Origin: Chitinophagaceae bacterium UBA4411
GTDB lineage: Bacteria; Bacteroidota; Bacteroidia; Chitinophagales; Chitinophagaceae
Assembly: GCA_002400415.1 (NCBI GenBank)
Contig: DGQP01000001.1
Location: 203,474 to 267,473 of the forward strand
DNA length: 64,000 nucleotides
Reading direction: 5' to 3'
Below, piece after piece: positions 50,825 through 59,704 of this stretch (position 1 is the stretch's first letter; the number at the start of each line of letters is the position of its first letter). The position numbers were made by a program, and so were the translations under genes. The notes beneath the pieces were generated by a model. It did no database searches. It saw only the letters and a program-made list of their open reading frames with translations, and was not told where the DNA came from.

Positions 50825-51640
50825 ATGGGGGCTATCAAGGTACCTACTAATTTTAATATAGAGCTGGAATTTGAGATACCGGAATTTTACCGGCGGATGC
50901 TGGCCCTGATCATAGATATTACACTGGAATTTTTTTACCTGAAAATCGCTTTTGGTATTCTTAATAACGCCTATGGCAGCGACATTTTCCTGGACAGCGA
51001 ATCACAGTACAATAAACAGGCCTGGTCCATGATCTTATTTGTTCCCATTATGATCTATCATGTGGCTTTAGAAATCTTAATGAACGGGCAAAGTGTAGGT
51101 AAAAAAATCATGAGTTTGAGAGTGGTGGATGAACTGGGAGGCAAGCCAAGTATCAGCCAGTTTATTATCCGCTGGCTGCTGCGGGTGTCTGATGTATGGT
51201 TGCTGATCATCCTGATCCTTTTTATTCAGCTTTTTCAGTCATCCGACCCGGTCACCATTTTTATTTTTATCCTGGCTTTCGGCTTCCTGATCACGGACCT
51301 GGTACTGGTTGTTTCTTCCAAAAAGGGGCAACGCATCGGGGATATCCTGGCACACACCATCCTGATCCGGACCAATACCAAATCCAATATTGAAGAAACG
51401 GTCTTCCAGGAAGTGGCCGACAGTTATATTCCTTCTTTTCCCCAGATCATGCAATTGAGCGATAAGGATATCAATGCCATTAAAAGTATTTTGGAAACAG
51501 CCCGTAAAAAAGGCGATTTCTATATGGCATCTACTGCCAGTGATAAAATAAAGAACCACCTGAAAATAGATTCCAACCTGTCCCCTTTTGATTTCCTGGA
51601 CACTTTGCTGAAAGACTACAATTATCTTTCTGTAAAATAA
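50825..51640 (+). CDS. RDD-family membrane protein
   Basis: 271 residues. Contains the RDD pattern in variant form: FYRRMLALIIDITLEFFYLK (Arg and Asp), GQSVGKKIMSLRVVDELGG and WLLRVSDVWLLIILILF, with membrane helices at about residues 25-45, 70-90, 120-140 and 145-165. The ~70 C-terminal residues are soluble and helical (DKDINAIKSILETARKKGDF). Divergent from spoIIM with 73 nt between starts, so both could share a promoter region. Some RDD proteins are implicated in Na+/H+ exchange, but that is not shown here. Confidence 0.9.
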   Translation: MGAIKVPTNFNIELEFEIPEFYRRMLALIIDITLEFFYLKIAFGILNNAYGSDIFLDSESQYNKQAWSMILFVPIMIYHVALEILMNGQSVGKKIMSLRVVDELGGKPSISQFIIRWLLRVSDVWLLIILILFIQLFQSSDPVTIFIFILAFGFLITDLVLVVSSKKGQRIGDILAHTILIRTNTKSNIEETVFQEVADSYIPSFPQIMQLSDKDINAIKSILETARKKGDFYMASTASDKIKNHLKIDSNLSPFDFLDTLLKDYNYLSVK

Positions 51641-51680
51641 ATAACCGTTACCTCCCGGCAACGGTTATGATTATTTTTTT
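51641..51680. terminator. Terminator after the RDD gene
   Basis: ATAACCGTT (51641-51649) pairs with AACGGTTAT (51660-51668), followed by a T-rich tract. It separates the converging RDD and DUF5362-like genes. Confidence 0.8.
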
Positions 51681-51702
51681 CCCTTTAATCGTTACCCAAA
51701 AA

Positions 51703-52173
51703 TTATATCGAAGCTATTCCCCCGGCAATGAAGGCCAGCAGGTAGAAAGCAATGATAATGATAGTGAGTATTCCTACAAAACGGAACATAATCTTCAGGT
51801 TCTGGAAACTGCCAGTAAGAAGAGCCTGGTCATCTGTCTGCAGGGCTGCTTTCATTTTATTGGAAAAACGCAACAGGAAAAGGCAGGGGAAGAAATAAAT
51901 TGCCGCAAGGATGATATAGATAACAGCCATCATCGTACCCATCCCGTCTAAGGCAGTGCTGCTTTCATACATACTGTAACGGCGGCTGGTGCTGGTGAGT
52001 TCATTAAAATTTGCTGCCATGAACAAACCAGCCACGATGATTAGTCCGCAAATAATAAATCCAAAGATGGCTAAAAATTTACCCCATCTGGCGGCCTCCG
52101 AAAGATGTGTCCTGATGGCCTGGTCAAAATTGAGACTGAATAAACTATCGGGTTGTTGTTGCTCTTGTTCCAT
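51703..52173 (-). CDS. DUF5362-type small membrane protein
   Basis: 156 residues with a soluble N-terminus (SLFSLNFDQAIRTHLSEAAR) and about three or four helices: FLAIFGFIICGLIIVAGLFM, MMAVIYIILAAIYFFPCLFL and VGILTIIIIAFYLLAFIAGG. The pattern resembles DUF5362 of Bacteroidota, where function is not known. It stands between the RDD gene and proS, transcribed on the minus strand with proS-side spacing of 81 nt. Confidence 0.7.
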   Translation of the reverse strand: MEQEQQQPDSLFSLNFDQAIRTHLSEAARWGKFLAIFGFIICGLIIVAGLFMAANFNELTSTSRRYSMYESSTALDGMGTMMAVIYIILAAIYFFPCLFLLRFSNKMKAALQTDDQALLTGSFQNLKIMFRFVGILTIIIIAFYLLAFIAGGIASI

Positions 52174-52254
52174 ATTGATTTGGTTTTGGTATCCTTAAAA
52201 GTAAGTCTTGAAAAAAACTAATGCAAATTTTTTAGTTTATGCTTATAATAAAAA

Positions 52255-53733
52255 TCAATAGGCTCTGGCAAACAGCACCCGCTGCGTGGAAGGTTTACCG
52301 GTCAGTATACATTGACCGGTCTCCTGTTCATTATTCAGCGGGATACAGCGGATCGTGGCTTTTGTTTTTTCTTTGATCGCATCCTCCGTCTCTCCTGTTC
52401 CATCCCAGTGTGCTGAAATGAAACCTCCTTTTTCATCCAGGAGTTTTACAAATTCATCCCAGCTATCAGCTTTGGTAATATGTTCATCCCGGTAAGCCAG
52501 CGCTTTGTTGAACATTGATTGCTGAATATCCTTCAGCAGGCTATCCACATATCGGGCAATACCATCTAATGATACCACTCTTTTCTCTTTGGTATCCCGG
52601 CGGGCCACTTCAATTTCATTTTTCTCCATATCCCGGGCACCAAGAGCCAGGCGCACCGGCACCCCTTTCATTTCATATTCGGCAAATTTCCAGCCCGGTC
52701 TTGTATTTTCATTGTCATCATATTTCACCCGTATACCCAGTGCTTTCAGTTCTTTGATAATTGCATCCGCTTTTGCCCCGATCATTGCTTTTTGTTCATC
52801 CCCTTTATATATCGGAACGATGACTACCTGCAACGGTGCAATTTTCGGCGGCAATACCAATCCCTGGTCATCACTATGCGCCATAACCAGTGCACCCACC
52901 AATCTTGTACTCACTCCCCAACTGGTGGCCCATACATAATCCAGTTGGTTTTCCTTGTTGGAAAATTTTACATCAAACGCTTTGGCAAAATTCTGTCCCA
53001 GGAAATGCGAAGTTCCTGCCTGCAATGCTTTACCATCCTGCATCAGTGCTTCAATACAATAGGTATCTTCTGCACCGGCAAAACGTTCATTGGCTGATTT
53101 CACCCCTTTGATCACAGGCACGGCCATCCAGTTCTCCACGAAGTCAGCATATACATGGAGCATTTTTTCTGTTTCCTCAATCGCTTCTGCTTTCGTGGCA
53201 TGTGCCGTATGACCTTCCTGCCATAAAAATTCAGCGGTGCGCAGGAATAAGCGGGTCCGCATTTCCCAGCGCACCACGTTGGCCCACTGGTTGATTAACA
53301 GGGGCAGGTCACGGTAGGATTGTATCCATCCTTTGTACGTATTCCAGATGATCGCTTCGCTGGTGGGGCGAACAACCAGTTCCTCTTCCAGCCGGGCTTC
53401 CGGGTCCACCATCAGTTTACCTTTATTATCCGGGTCTGCTTTCAGGCGGTAATGGGTAACAATGGCGCATTCCTTGGCAAAACCTTCGGCATTTTTTTCC
53501 TCCGCCTCAAACAAGCTCTTGGGGACAAACAGGGGGAAATAGGCATTCACATGCCCGGTATCCTTGAACATTTTATCCAATGCATCCCGCATATTTTCCC
53601 AAAGTGCATAACCATACGGTTTTATAACCATACAACCCCTGACAGCCGAATAATCAGCCAGTTCTCCTTTAATAACAAGGTCATTGTACCATTGCGAATA
53701 ATCGGCCGCTCTTGATGTGATCTCTTTGCTCAT
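52255..53733 (-). CDS. proS: Prolyl-tRNA synthetase (short, archaeal/eukaryote-like type)
   Basis: 492 residues, class II synthetase that charges tRNA-Pro. It opens DYSQWYNDLVIKGELADYSA, typical of the ProS type 3 found in Bacteroidota. Class II motifs are visible: motif 1 near GYALWENMRDALD, motif 2 region VRPTSEAIIWNTYKGWIQSY with NQWANVVRWEMRTRLFLRTAEFLWQEGH split over it, and motif 3 in ALVMAHSDDQGLVLPP. The anticodon-binding domain (VVIVPIYKGDE) and C-terminal zinc-like domain follow; the final motif ends ...RVLFARAY. There is no editing (INS) domain. Confidence 0.96.
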   Translation of the reverse strand: MSKEITSRAADYSQWYNDLVIKGELADYSAVRGCMVIKPYGYALWENMRDALDKMFKDTGHVNAYFPLFVPKSLFEAEEKNAEGFAKECAIVTHYRLKADPDNKGKLMVDPEARLEEELVVRPTSEAIIWNTYKGWIQSYRDLPLLINQWANVVRWEMRTRLFLRTAEFLWQEGHTAHATKAEAIEETEKMLHVYADFVENWMAVPVIKGVKSANERFAGAEDTYCIEALMQDGKALQAGTSHFLGQNFAKAFDVKFSNKENQLDYVWATSWGVSTRLVGALVMAHSDDQGLVLPPKIAPLQVVIVPIYKGDEQKAMIGAKADAIIKELKALGIRVKYDDNENTRPGWKFAEYEMKGVPVRLALGARDMEKNEIEVARRDTKEKRVVSLDGIARYVDSLLKDIQQSMFNKALAYRDEHITKADSWDEFVKLLDEKGGFISAHWDGTGETEDAIKEKTKATIRCIPLNNEQETGQCILTGKPSTQRVLFARAY

Positions 53734-53918
53734 GTTCTTGTTGCTTGTTTTTGGTTGCTGGTACCGGGTTTAACCGGCCTGGCAATATTTAGTAATTCTT
53801 AACAGCATCCCGGGCAATAATTCCGGTAAAACTTGTAAACTTTGTTACGCAAACGTTTGTTTACTGCATAAGTCGCACAAAAATAGTAACTTCAACTTTA
53901 ACGCTTAAACCATTTGCC

Positions 53919-54635
53919 ATGAAACACTCAATTTTACTTCTGGCAGTTTTCTCCGCACTTGCGATCAGCAGCTGTACTACCGCCTATAAAACAGGCCAGA
54001 CACCTGATGACGTATATTATTCCCCGGTTCGCCCCGAAGATGAATATGTTAACCGTGAAGAAAGAGACGACCGGAAGTACCGTGGCGTGGATGAATATTA
54101 TGACGACCGTTACCTCCGGATGCGGGTCCATAACCGCCGCTGGAATGACCTGGATGACTGGTATTATTACGGAGACCGTTACAGCTATAACTATTCTTAC
54201 CTGTATAATAACTGGAACAATCCATGGTCTCCCTATAATTACTGGAATTGCCATTTCAATCCTTATTATACCGGTGTGGTCATTGTTTCACCCAAGAGCC
54301 CGATCTACAGGAGCCCGAGGACCTTTAACCTGAATACCTATAACAGTAACTCGCTGACGAATAATAATTACTCAAATCCCAAGTACTCCAATTATGCCAA
54401 TTCTAACAGCGGGGGAACAAGGATATTTAATAATTCCTCGTATAATAACAGCAGTAACGGAAGTACAAGAACTAACGGCAATACCGGCAGCTTCCTGAGA
54501 AATGTTTTCAATAATAACAGCAGCTCTTCCAATACAAGAAGCTCGAGCAGTTCTTCTTCCTCTTCTTCCAGTTCCAGCAGCAGTTCTTCCAGTTCATCAG
54601 GAAGTGGCAGCAGTGCACCGGTAAGAAAATTCTAA
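53919..54635 (+). CDS. Tyr/Asn/Ser-rich low-complexity lipoprotein
   Basis: 238 residues. The lipoprotein signal ends in lipobox AISSC (Cys19). The next 80 residues are rich in Tyr, Asp, Arg (DDRYLRMRVHNRRWNDLDDW) and then Tyr/Asn/Trp/Pro. The remainder is Asn/Ser-rich and finishes in a run of some 20 serines from alternating TCT/TCC/AGC/AGT codons (about 54540-54600) before a short basic end. The mixed serine codons show selection or old expansion, not a fresh slip. Probably a surface-exposed disordered protein; no function is known to me. Confidence 0.75.
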   Translation: MKHSILLLAVFSALAISSCTTAYKTGQTPDDVYYSPVRPEDEYVNREERDDRKYRGVDEYYDDRYLRMRVHNRRWNDLDDWYYYGDRYSYNYSYLYNNWNNPWSPYNYWNCHFNPYYTGVVIVSPKSPIYRSPRTFNLNTYNSNSLTNNNYSNPKYSNYANSNSGGTRIFNNSSYNNSSNGSTRTNGNTGSFLRNVFNNNSSSSNTRSSSSSSSSSSSSSSSSSSSSGSGSSAPVRKF

Positions 54636-54641
54636 ATTTTT

Positions 54642-54677
54642 AAAAAAGCCCTTCTGTTAAAAGCAGGAGGGTTTTTT
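54642..54677 (+). terminator. Rho-independent terminator
   Basis: GCCCTTCTG pairs (with G-U pairs) to CAGGAGGGT, flanked by A6 and T6 runs. It ends the Ser-rich lipoprotein gene. Confidence 0.8.
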
Positions 54678-54728
54678 ATAACAACAGCTACTGACGACTC
54701 ATTGATAATTCCTCCTTAACTCTATAAC

Positions 54729-56288
54729 ATGAAAAGAATATTTTTCATTGCCGCCTGTTTGGCTTCAGCCAATGGGTTGCTGGCCCAGGAACCGGCGGAT
54801 GCACTCCGCTATGGCTGGATCACATCAAACGGAACGGCAAGACAACAGGCGATCGGCGGTGCCATGGCATCACTCGGCGGAGATATATCAGCCACTTTTG
54901 TGAACCCTGCCGGTCTGGGCTTTTTTAAGACAGGTGATTTTGTACTGACCCCGGCTTATAATTTCCTGAATAACAAATCAAGCTATTTCGGGAGAACCGA
55001 AAAAGACAAATCAAAACAATTATCCTTTGGCACTTCCGGAATCATCTGGGGAACCGGTGAGATCAATACCCGTACCAGTAAATCATCAGGGAGTGCGTTT
55101 GCCATCGCTGTGAACAGGACCGCTAATTTCAATAACAATATTTTATACCGCGGTATCAATACGCAAAGTTCCTATTCACAGAAATTCCTGGAGCAACTGC
55201 GTAATGATAATGTAACCGATGCGAATGTGGCGGTAAGCAATTACCCCTTCGGCACCAGTTTAGCGATGAATACATTCTGGATCGATACAGCTAATGGATA
55301 TATGAGTGGTAACAGGAATTTTGTTTCCCTGGCGCAACCTTTACTCGCCACCGGCGGCCTGATACAGGAACAAATTGTGAACAGCAGCGGTGGTATTACA
55401 GAGCTGGCCTTAGCCGGTGCCGGCAACATAAAAGATAAATTTTATTTCGGTGCCACATTAGGAATCCCTTTCCTGAATTATACCCGTGAATCCAGTTTCT
55501 CAGAAGCAGATGCCACAACGGATATCAATAACCGTTTTGATTTTGCCACTATCAATGAGAACCTGAGTACAAAAGGAACAGGCCTCAACCTGAAACTGGG
55601 TATCATTTATAAGCCTGTTGAATACGTCCGGCTGGGATTTGCCTTCCATACACCTACTTTTTACCGTCTCACCGATAAGTATAACGCAACTGTTATCACC
55701 GACACCGAAGGCTTCCAAGGAAGACTGAACCAGAGTTCCACTTTATTCACCGGTGGTAACGATGCAGAGATCAGCTACTGGCATTTTACTCCTTACCGTG
55801 TTATGATCAGTGGTTCGTATGTATTAAGAGAAATTGAAGATGTGAGAAAACAAAAAGGCTTCCTGACTGCCGATATCGAATATGTGAATTACAAATCCTC
55901 TTCCTTTACTACTGACCCGGAGAGTGATGACAGCGAGGAGACAAGAACCTATTTTAAAAAACTGAACAATGCCATTGATGATGCTTATAAAGGTGCTTTC
56001 AATATTAAGGTGGGTGGCGAATTAAAATTCACCACGATCATGGCCAGGCTGGGTGCAGCTTATTATGGCAATCCTTATAAAGACCTGGCGGGAGAAAAAG
56101 GAAGCCGTTTCTCAGCCAGTGGTGGCCTGGGTTACCGCAACAAAGGCATGTTCATCGATCTGAGTTATGTACATACCATGGGTAAAGATGTACATTATGC
56201 GTACCGGCTTCAATACAGTGCATTTTCTGGTGCAAGGATCAAAAATACCGGCGGAAATGCGGTGCTGACGGTCGGGTTTAAGATATAA
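54729..56288 (+). CDS. Outer membrane protein of the OmpP1/FadL-like transporter family
   Basis: 519 residues, signal peptide (FFIAACLASANGLLAQ). The FadL-like N-terminal segment ARQQAIGGAMASLGGDISATF followed by VNPAGLGFF is clear, then alternating amphipathic beta strands to the C-terminal GNAVLTVGFKI (ending in a strand, with terminal Ile in place of Phe). Such proteins form 14-stranded barrels for hydrophobic substrates; many in Bacteroidota are labelled hemin receptor or hydrocarbon transporter. Substrate unknown. A strong terminator follows. Confidence 0.83.
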   Translation: MKRIFFIAACLASANGLLAQEPADALRYGWITSNGTARQQAIGGAMASLGGDISATFVNPAGLGFFKTGDFVLTPAYNFLNNKSSYFGRTEKDKSKQLSFGTSGIIWGTGEINTRTSKSSGSAFAIAVNRTANFNNNILYRGINTQSSYSQKFLEQLRNDNVTDANVAVSNYPFGTSLAMNTFWIDTANGYMSGNRNFVSLAQPLLATGGLIQEQIVNSSGGITELALAGAGNIKDKFYFGATLGIPFLNYTRESSFSEADATTDINNRFDFATINENLSTKGTGLNLKLGIIYKPVEYVRLGFAFHTPTFYRLTDKYNATVITDTEGFQGRLNQSSTLFTGGNDAEISYWHFTPYRVMISGSYVLREIEDVRKQKGFLTADIEYVNYKSSSFTTDPESDDSEETRTYFKKLNNAIDDAYKGAFNIKVGGELKFTTIMARLGAAYYGNPYKDLAGEKGSRFSASGGLGYRNKGMFIDLSYVHTMGKDVHYAYRLQYSAFSGARIKNTGGNAVLTVGFKI

Positions 56289-56312
56289 CTGCACATCGGT
56301 TAACGATAGTTG

Positions 56313-56340
56313 AAGCACTTGCGAAAGCAAGTGCTTTTTT
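56313..56340 (+). terminator. Rho-independent terminator
   Basis: AAGCACTTGC (56313-56322), GAAA tetraloop, GCAAGTGCTT (56327-56336), then Ts. Perfect 10-bp stem. Confidence 0.92.
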
Positions 56341-56472
56341 ATTAGCCAGCTGTCCCCTCAAAAACATGACAAAAATCATATTCATTCCCGTTTAATCCGG
56401 CCGGAATCAGTAACTAATGTTACAAGAATTCAGCGCCAGCTTTTTTTCCTTTGTTTCACAAAACAGAAAAGC

Positions 56473-58158
56473 ATGAAGTATATCATCATTGGTGCAGTAG
56501 CAGGCGGGGCCAGTACAGCCGCCCGCTTAAGAAGACTGGATGAAAAAGCAGAGATCGTCATTTTTGAAAAAGGGGAATATATCTCCTATGCCAACTGCGG
56601 CCTTCCTTATTATATCGGTGATGTGATCAAAGACCGGAATAAATTATTTGTACAAACAGCAGCTTCGTTCAGGAGCCGTTTCAATATTGATGTCAGGATT
56701 TCCACAGAAGTAACCGGTATTGATGCAGTCACCAAAAAGATCACTGCTAAAAATCTGCTGACCGGTGAAGAATATTCCGAAAGTTATGACAAACTGGTAT
56801 TGTCTCCCGGTGCCGAACCGATCCGTCCTCCCCTGCCCGGAATTAATCTGCCCGGCATCTTTACATTGCGAAATGTAAACGATACCGACCATATCAAAAA
56901 CTATGTACAGCAGCGTTCATCCGGAAAAGCCGTAGTGATCGGTGCGGGATTTATTGGTCTGGAAATGGCCGAGAACCTGCATGAACTGGGACTGAGTGTA
57001 AGCATCATTGAAATGGGCAATCAGATTTTAGCTCCTGTTGATTTCCCCATCGCCGCATTGGCACAGCAGCATATCCGTTCCAAAGGAGTTGATCTCCGTC
57101 TCAGCAGTGCCGTTACCGGTTTTGAAAAAGAAAATGATACGATTAAAGTTTTGCTTAAAGATGGCAGCAGTTTGGATGCTGACGTGGTAATTCTTTCTAT
57201 CGGTGTCCGCCCTGATACCAGACTGGCCGTCATGGCAGGTTTGCAACTGGGAACAGCCAAAGGTATTTGGGTGAATGAGTATTTGCAAACATCCAACGCC
57301 GATATTTATGCGGTAGGTGATGCGATTGAGTTTTCAAACCCGATCACCGGGCATTCCATGAACACCTACCTGGCAGGGCCTGCGAATAAGCAGGGACGGA
57401 TCTGCGCCAATAATATCGCACTGGGAAATAAACAGGTTTATCATGGTGCAATCAATACGGCCATTGTAAAAGTGTTTGATATGACTGTGGCCACCGCAGG
57501 AACAGCTTCCAAACATCTGAAAGCCGCTGATATTAAGCATATCGTTTCCACCAATCACAGCGGTTCACATGCCGGTTATTATCCCGGCGCTAAACAAATG
57601 GCCATACAGATTGCTTTTACGCCCGCAGACGGAAGATTGCTGAGTGCCCAGGTAGCAGGGTATGAGGGTGTTGACAAACGAATTGATATCCTTGCTTCTG
57701 CCATCAAAAGAGGCAGCACCATTTATGAACTTACCGAATTTGAACATGCTTATGCGCCACCGTTTTCTTCTGCCAAAGACCCGGTAAATATGGCCGGCTT
57801 TGTGGCAGAAAATATCTTACTGGACCGCTTAAACGTTTTTTACTGGGATGAAGTGGCCAGCCTGCCTGCCGGCAGTTTATTACTGGACGTAAGAACAGTC
57901 AGAGAATTTGACCACGGGCATATTGAAGGAGCAGTTAATATCCCGGTAGATGAGATCAGGCAGCGTTTGAATGAAATACCTGCAGACAAACCTGTCTATA
58001 TTTATTGCGAGGCCGGTCTTCGTGGTTACCTGGCCCAGCGCATACTTCGTCAGACTGGTTTTGAAAAGGTATCCAATTTATCCGGTGGTTATCATTCCTG
58101 GGAAGCCTGTCATTTGGAGAGCTTGCTGAATGTTCCGAAAGTATTAGCCACTACGTGA
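56473..58158 (+). CDS. CoA-disulfide reductase-like flavoprotein fused to rhodanese
   Basis: 561 residues. The FAD domain opens YIIIGAVAGGASTAARLRRL; the single active-site cysteine is in SYANCGLPYYIGD (CoA-disulfide reductase motif SxxxNCGLPYY, Cys43); NAD(P) binding is in VVIGAGFIGLEMAENLHELG. The C-terminal ~90 residues are a rhodanese with active-site loop CEAGLRG in VYIYCEAGLRGYLAQ. Fusions of this kind reduce CoA disulfide, persulfide or polysulfide. In an organism that makes bacillithiol (bshC in the window) it may also handle thiol persulfides, but that is inference. It converges closely with miaA. Confidence 0.92.
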   Translation: MKYIIIGAVAGGASTAARLRRLDEKAEIVIFEKGEYISYANCGLPYYIGDVIKDRNKLFVQTAASFRSRFNIDVRISTEVTGIDAVTKKITAKNLLTGEEYSESYDKLVLSPGAEPIRPPLPGINLPGIFTLRNVNDTDHIKNYVQQRSSGKAVVIGAGFIGLEMAENLHELGLSVSIIEMGNQILAPVDFPIAALAQQHIRSKGVDLRLSSAVTGFEKENDTIKVLLKDGSSLDADVVILSIGVRPDTRLAVMAGLQLGTAKGIWVNEYLQTSNADIYAVGDAIEFSNPITGHSMNTYLAGPANKQGRICANNIALGNKQVYHGAINTAIVKVFDMTVATAGTASKHLKAADIKHIVSTNHSGSHAGYYPGAKQMAIQIAFTPADGRLLSAQVAGYEGVDKRIDILASAIKRGSTIYELTEFEHAYAPPFSSAKDPVNMAGFVAENILLDRLNVFYWDEVASLPAGSLLLDVRTVREFDHGHIEGAVNIPVDEIRQRLNEIPADKPVYIYCEAGLRGYLAQRILRQTGFEKVSNLSGGYHSWEACHLESLLNVPKVLATT

Positions 58159-58162
58159 TGCA

Positions 58163-59068
58163 CTATACCAAATCTATAAATCTGATTATCTCATCGACCT
58201 GAGAAGGTGCAAACCACTTCATCTCTCCATCTTTCTTAAACCATGTCATCTGCCGTTTGGCATATTGCCTTGTATTGATCTTCATCTGCTCTATTGCTTT
58301 TTCCAGGGGAATTGTTCCTTCGAGATATGCAAAGAGTTCTTTATAGCCAACAGTTTGTAAAGCATTGAAATGTTTATACGGGACTAATCTTTTTACTTCT
58401 TCCAGCTGCCCGGCCTGCATCATCTGGTCAACCCTTGTATGAATGCGCTGCTGCAATTCTTCTTTCGGCAATTCCAGCCCGATCTTTACGATATGGAAAT
58501 CCCGGTGCGCTTTCTCACCTCTCCGGAAAGTAAGAACAGACTGGCCGGTACCTTCCATCACTTCCAGTGCCCGCATCATCCGCTGCGGATTTTGTATCTC
58601 CCCGCTTTCATAAAAAGCAGGATCTTTTTGCTGCACCTGTTTCTGCAACCATGTTAACCCTTTGCTGTTGTAATTGCTGATAATCTGCTCCCGGATAGCC
58701 GGATCAACAGCAGGAATCATATCCAGCCCTTCGCAAAAGGCTTTGATATACAAACCTGTTCCTCCCACCATGATCACTTTATCGTTCTGCCGGAATAACT
58801 CCGCTGCCTTTTGTAAGGCATATTGCTCAAATCCTGCTGCTGATATTTCATCATGAATGGAGTGAGACGCAATAAAATAGTGCTGTACCGCTGCCAGTTC
58901 CTGCACCGATGGTCTTGCGACCCCGATATTCAGTTCTTTATAGCACTGCCGGCTGTCGGCTGAAATAACAGAAGTACCAAAATGTTTCGCCAGCTGTATG
59001 ACCACGGCCGTTTTTCCCACGGCTGTGGGGCCTGCCACAATGATCATTGTTTTTTTTTCCGCCGGCAT
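58163..59068 (-). CDS. miaA: tRNA dimethylallyltransferase
   Basis: Adds the dimethylallyl group to A37 of tRNAs reading UNN codons. 301 residues. P-loop IVAGPTAVGKTAV at the N-terminus, SADSRQCYKELNIGVARPS, DMIMVGGTGLYIKAFCEG (KVIMVGGTGLYIKAFCEG here), then the swinging domain and NTRQYAKRQMTWFKKD near the C-terminus, which is the family's signature. The stop lies 4 nt from that of the reductase on the other strand. A terminator for the upstream gene lies just ahead of its start. Confidence 0.96.
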   Translation of the reverse strand: MPAEKKTMIIVAGPTAVGKTAVVIQLAKHFGTSVISADSRQCYKELNIGVARPSVQELAAVQHYFIASHSIHDEISAAGFEQYALQKAAELFRQNDKVIMVGGTGLYIKAFCEGLDMIPAVDPAIREQIISNYNSKGLTWLQKQVQQKDPAFYESGEIQNPQRMMRALEVMEGTGQSVLTFRRGEKAHRDFHIVKIGLELPKEELQQRIHTRVDQMMQAGQLEEVKRLVPYKHFNALQTVGYKELFAYLEGTIPLEKAIEQMKINTRQYAKRQMTWFKKDGEMKWFAPSQVDEIIRFIDLV

Positions 59069-59078
59069 GAAATTTATT

Positions 59079-59104
59079 TAAAAACCCCGGCACTGGGCCA
59101 GGGC
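59079..59104 (-). terminator. Terminator upstream of miaA (for the pRiA4b-type gene)
   Basis: On the minus strand: CCCTGGC, short loop, GCCGGGG, then five Ts. It separates the pRiA4b ORF-3-like gene from miaA. Confidence 0.65.
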
Positions 59105-59128
59105 TGTTCATTTATTTTTGATATCCGT

Positions 59129-59695
59129 TTATACTTCTTCCTCACTTCCTGCATCCGCACTTTCTTCTCCCATACCCATATCCTCTCCGTCTTCATCCTT
59201 TTCTGCAAACCCATCCCCCACAGCGCTCAGGTCATATTTCTCTTCAATATCCGCAAACTTCTCACCCAATAAACCCTTGGTACCATACTGGCTGGGCGCA
59301 ATACCTTCTGTCCGTATCATGGAAGGATAAACGATCTTCGGGTTTTCTTCCTTCGAAACATTAATCAGTTCAACCAGGAAACTCCAGTTTTTATTAAAAT
59401 CATAATGATATACAAACCGCTGGTTGGGATCCTTGATTTCCGAAGCGATCGTTGTTTCACTCATGATCAGGGGTGGCGCCTTGTACGCTTTATCATATTT
59501 TTCCACAGATATCTCCCGTCCTTTTTGCCAGTGATCGTTGCTGCGGTAGAATGTAGCCTTGTGTTTATTATCAAATTCATATGCTTTCAGAATTGCTTCA
59601 TGCAATTCAAAGAATGACTGGGTATGCCTGATCACCACATCACGGTATACACTTTCATCTTCTTCAAAATAGATCCTGAATCTTAAAATTGCCAT
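59129..59695 (-). CDS. Plasmid pRiA4b ORF-3-like protein
   Basis: 188 residues. The domain has the pattern RFRIYFEEDESVYRDVVIRH, FFELHEAILKAYEFDNKH, SNDHW and FVYHYDFNKNWSFLVELI, typical of the pRiA4b ORF-3 (IS1096 TnpR passenger) family. Its C-terminal tail is strongly acidic (DEDGEDMGMGEESADAGSEE). Despite the name there is no transposase or inverted repeat here, so it is a chromosomal gene of unknown function. It lies between cca (10-nt gap) and miaA in a run of tRNA-related genes. Confidence 0.88.
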   Translation of the reverse strand: MAILRFRIYFEEDESVYRDVVIRHTQSFFELHEAILKAYEFDNKHKATFYRSNDHWQKGREISVEKYDKAYKAPPLIMSETTIASEIKDPNQRFVYHYDFNKNWSFLVELINVSKEENPKIVYPSMIRTEGIAPSQYGTKGLLGEKFADIEEKYDLSAVGDGFAEKDEDGEDMGMGEESADAGSEEEV

Positions 59696-59704
59696 GTATC
59701 AAAA

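Noticed and set aside
59129..59695. Insertion sequence passenger gene (pRiA4b ORF-3/IS1096 label)
   Set aside because: No transposase, terminal inverted repeats or target duplication around it; the family also occurs as ordinary chromosomal genes.
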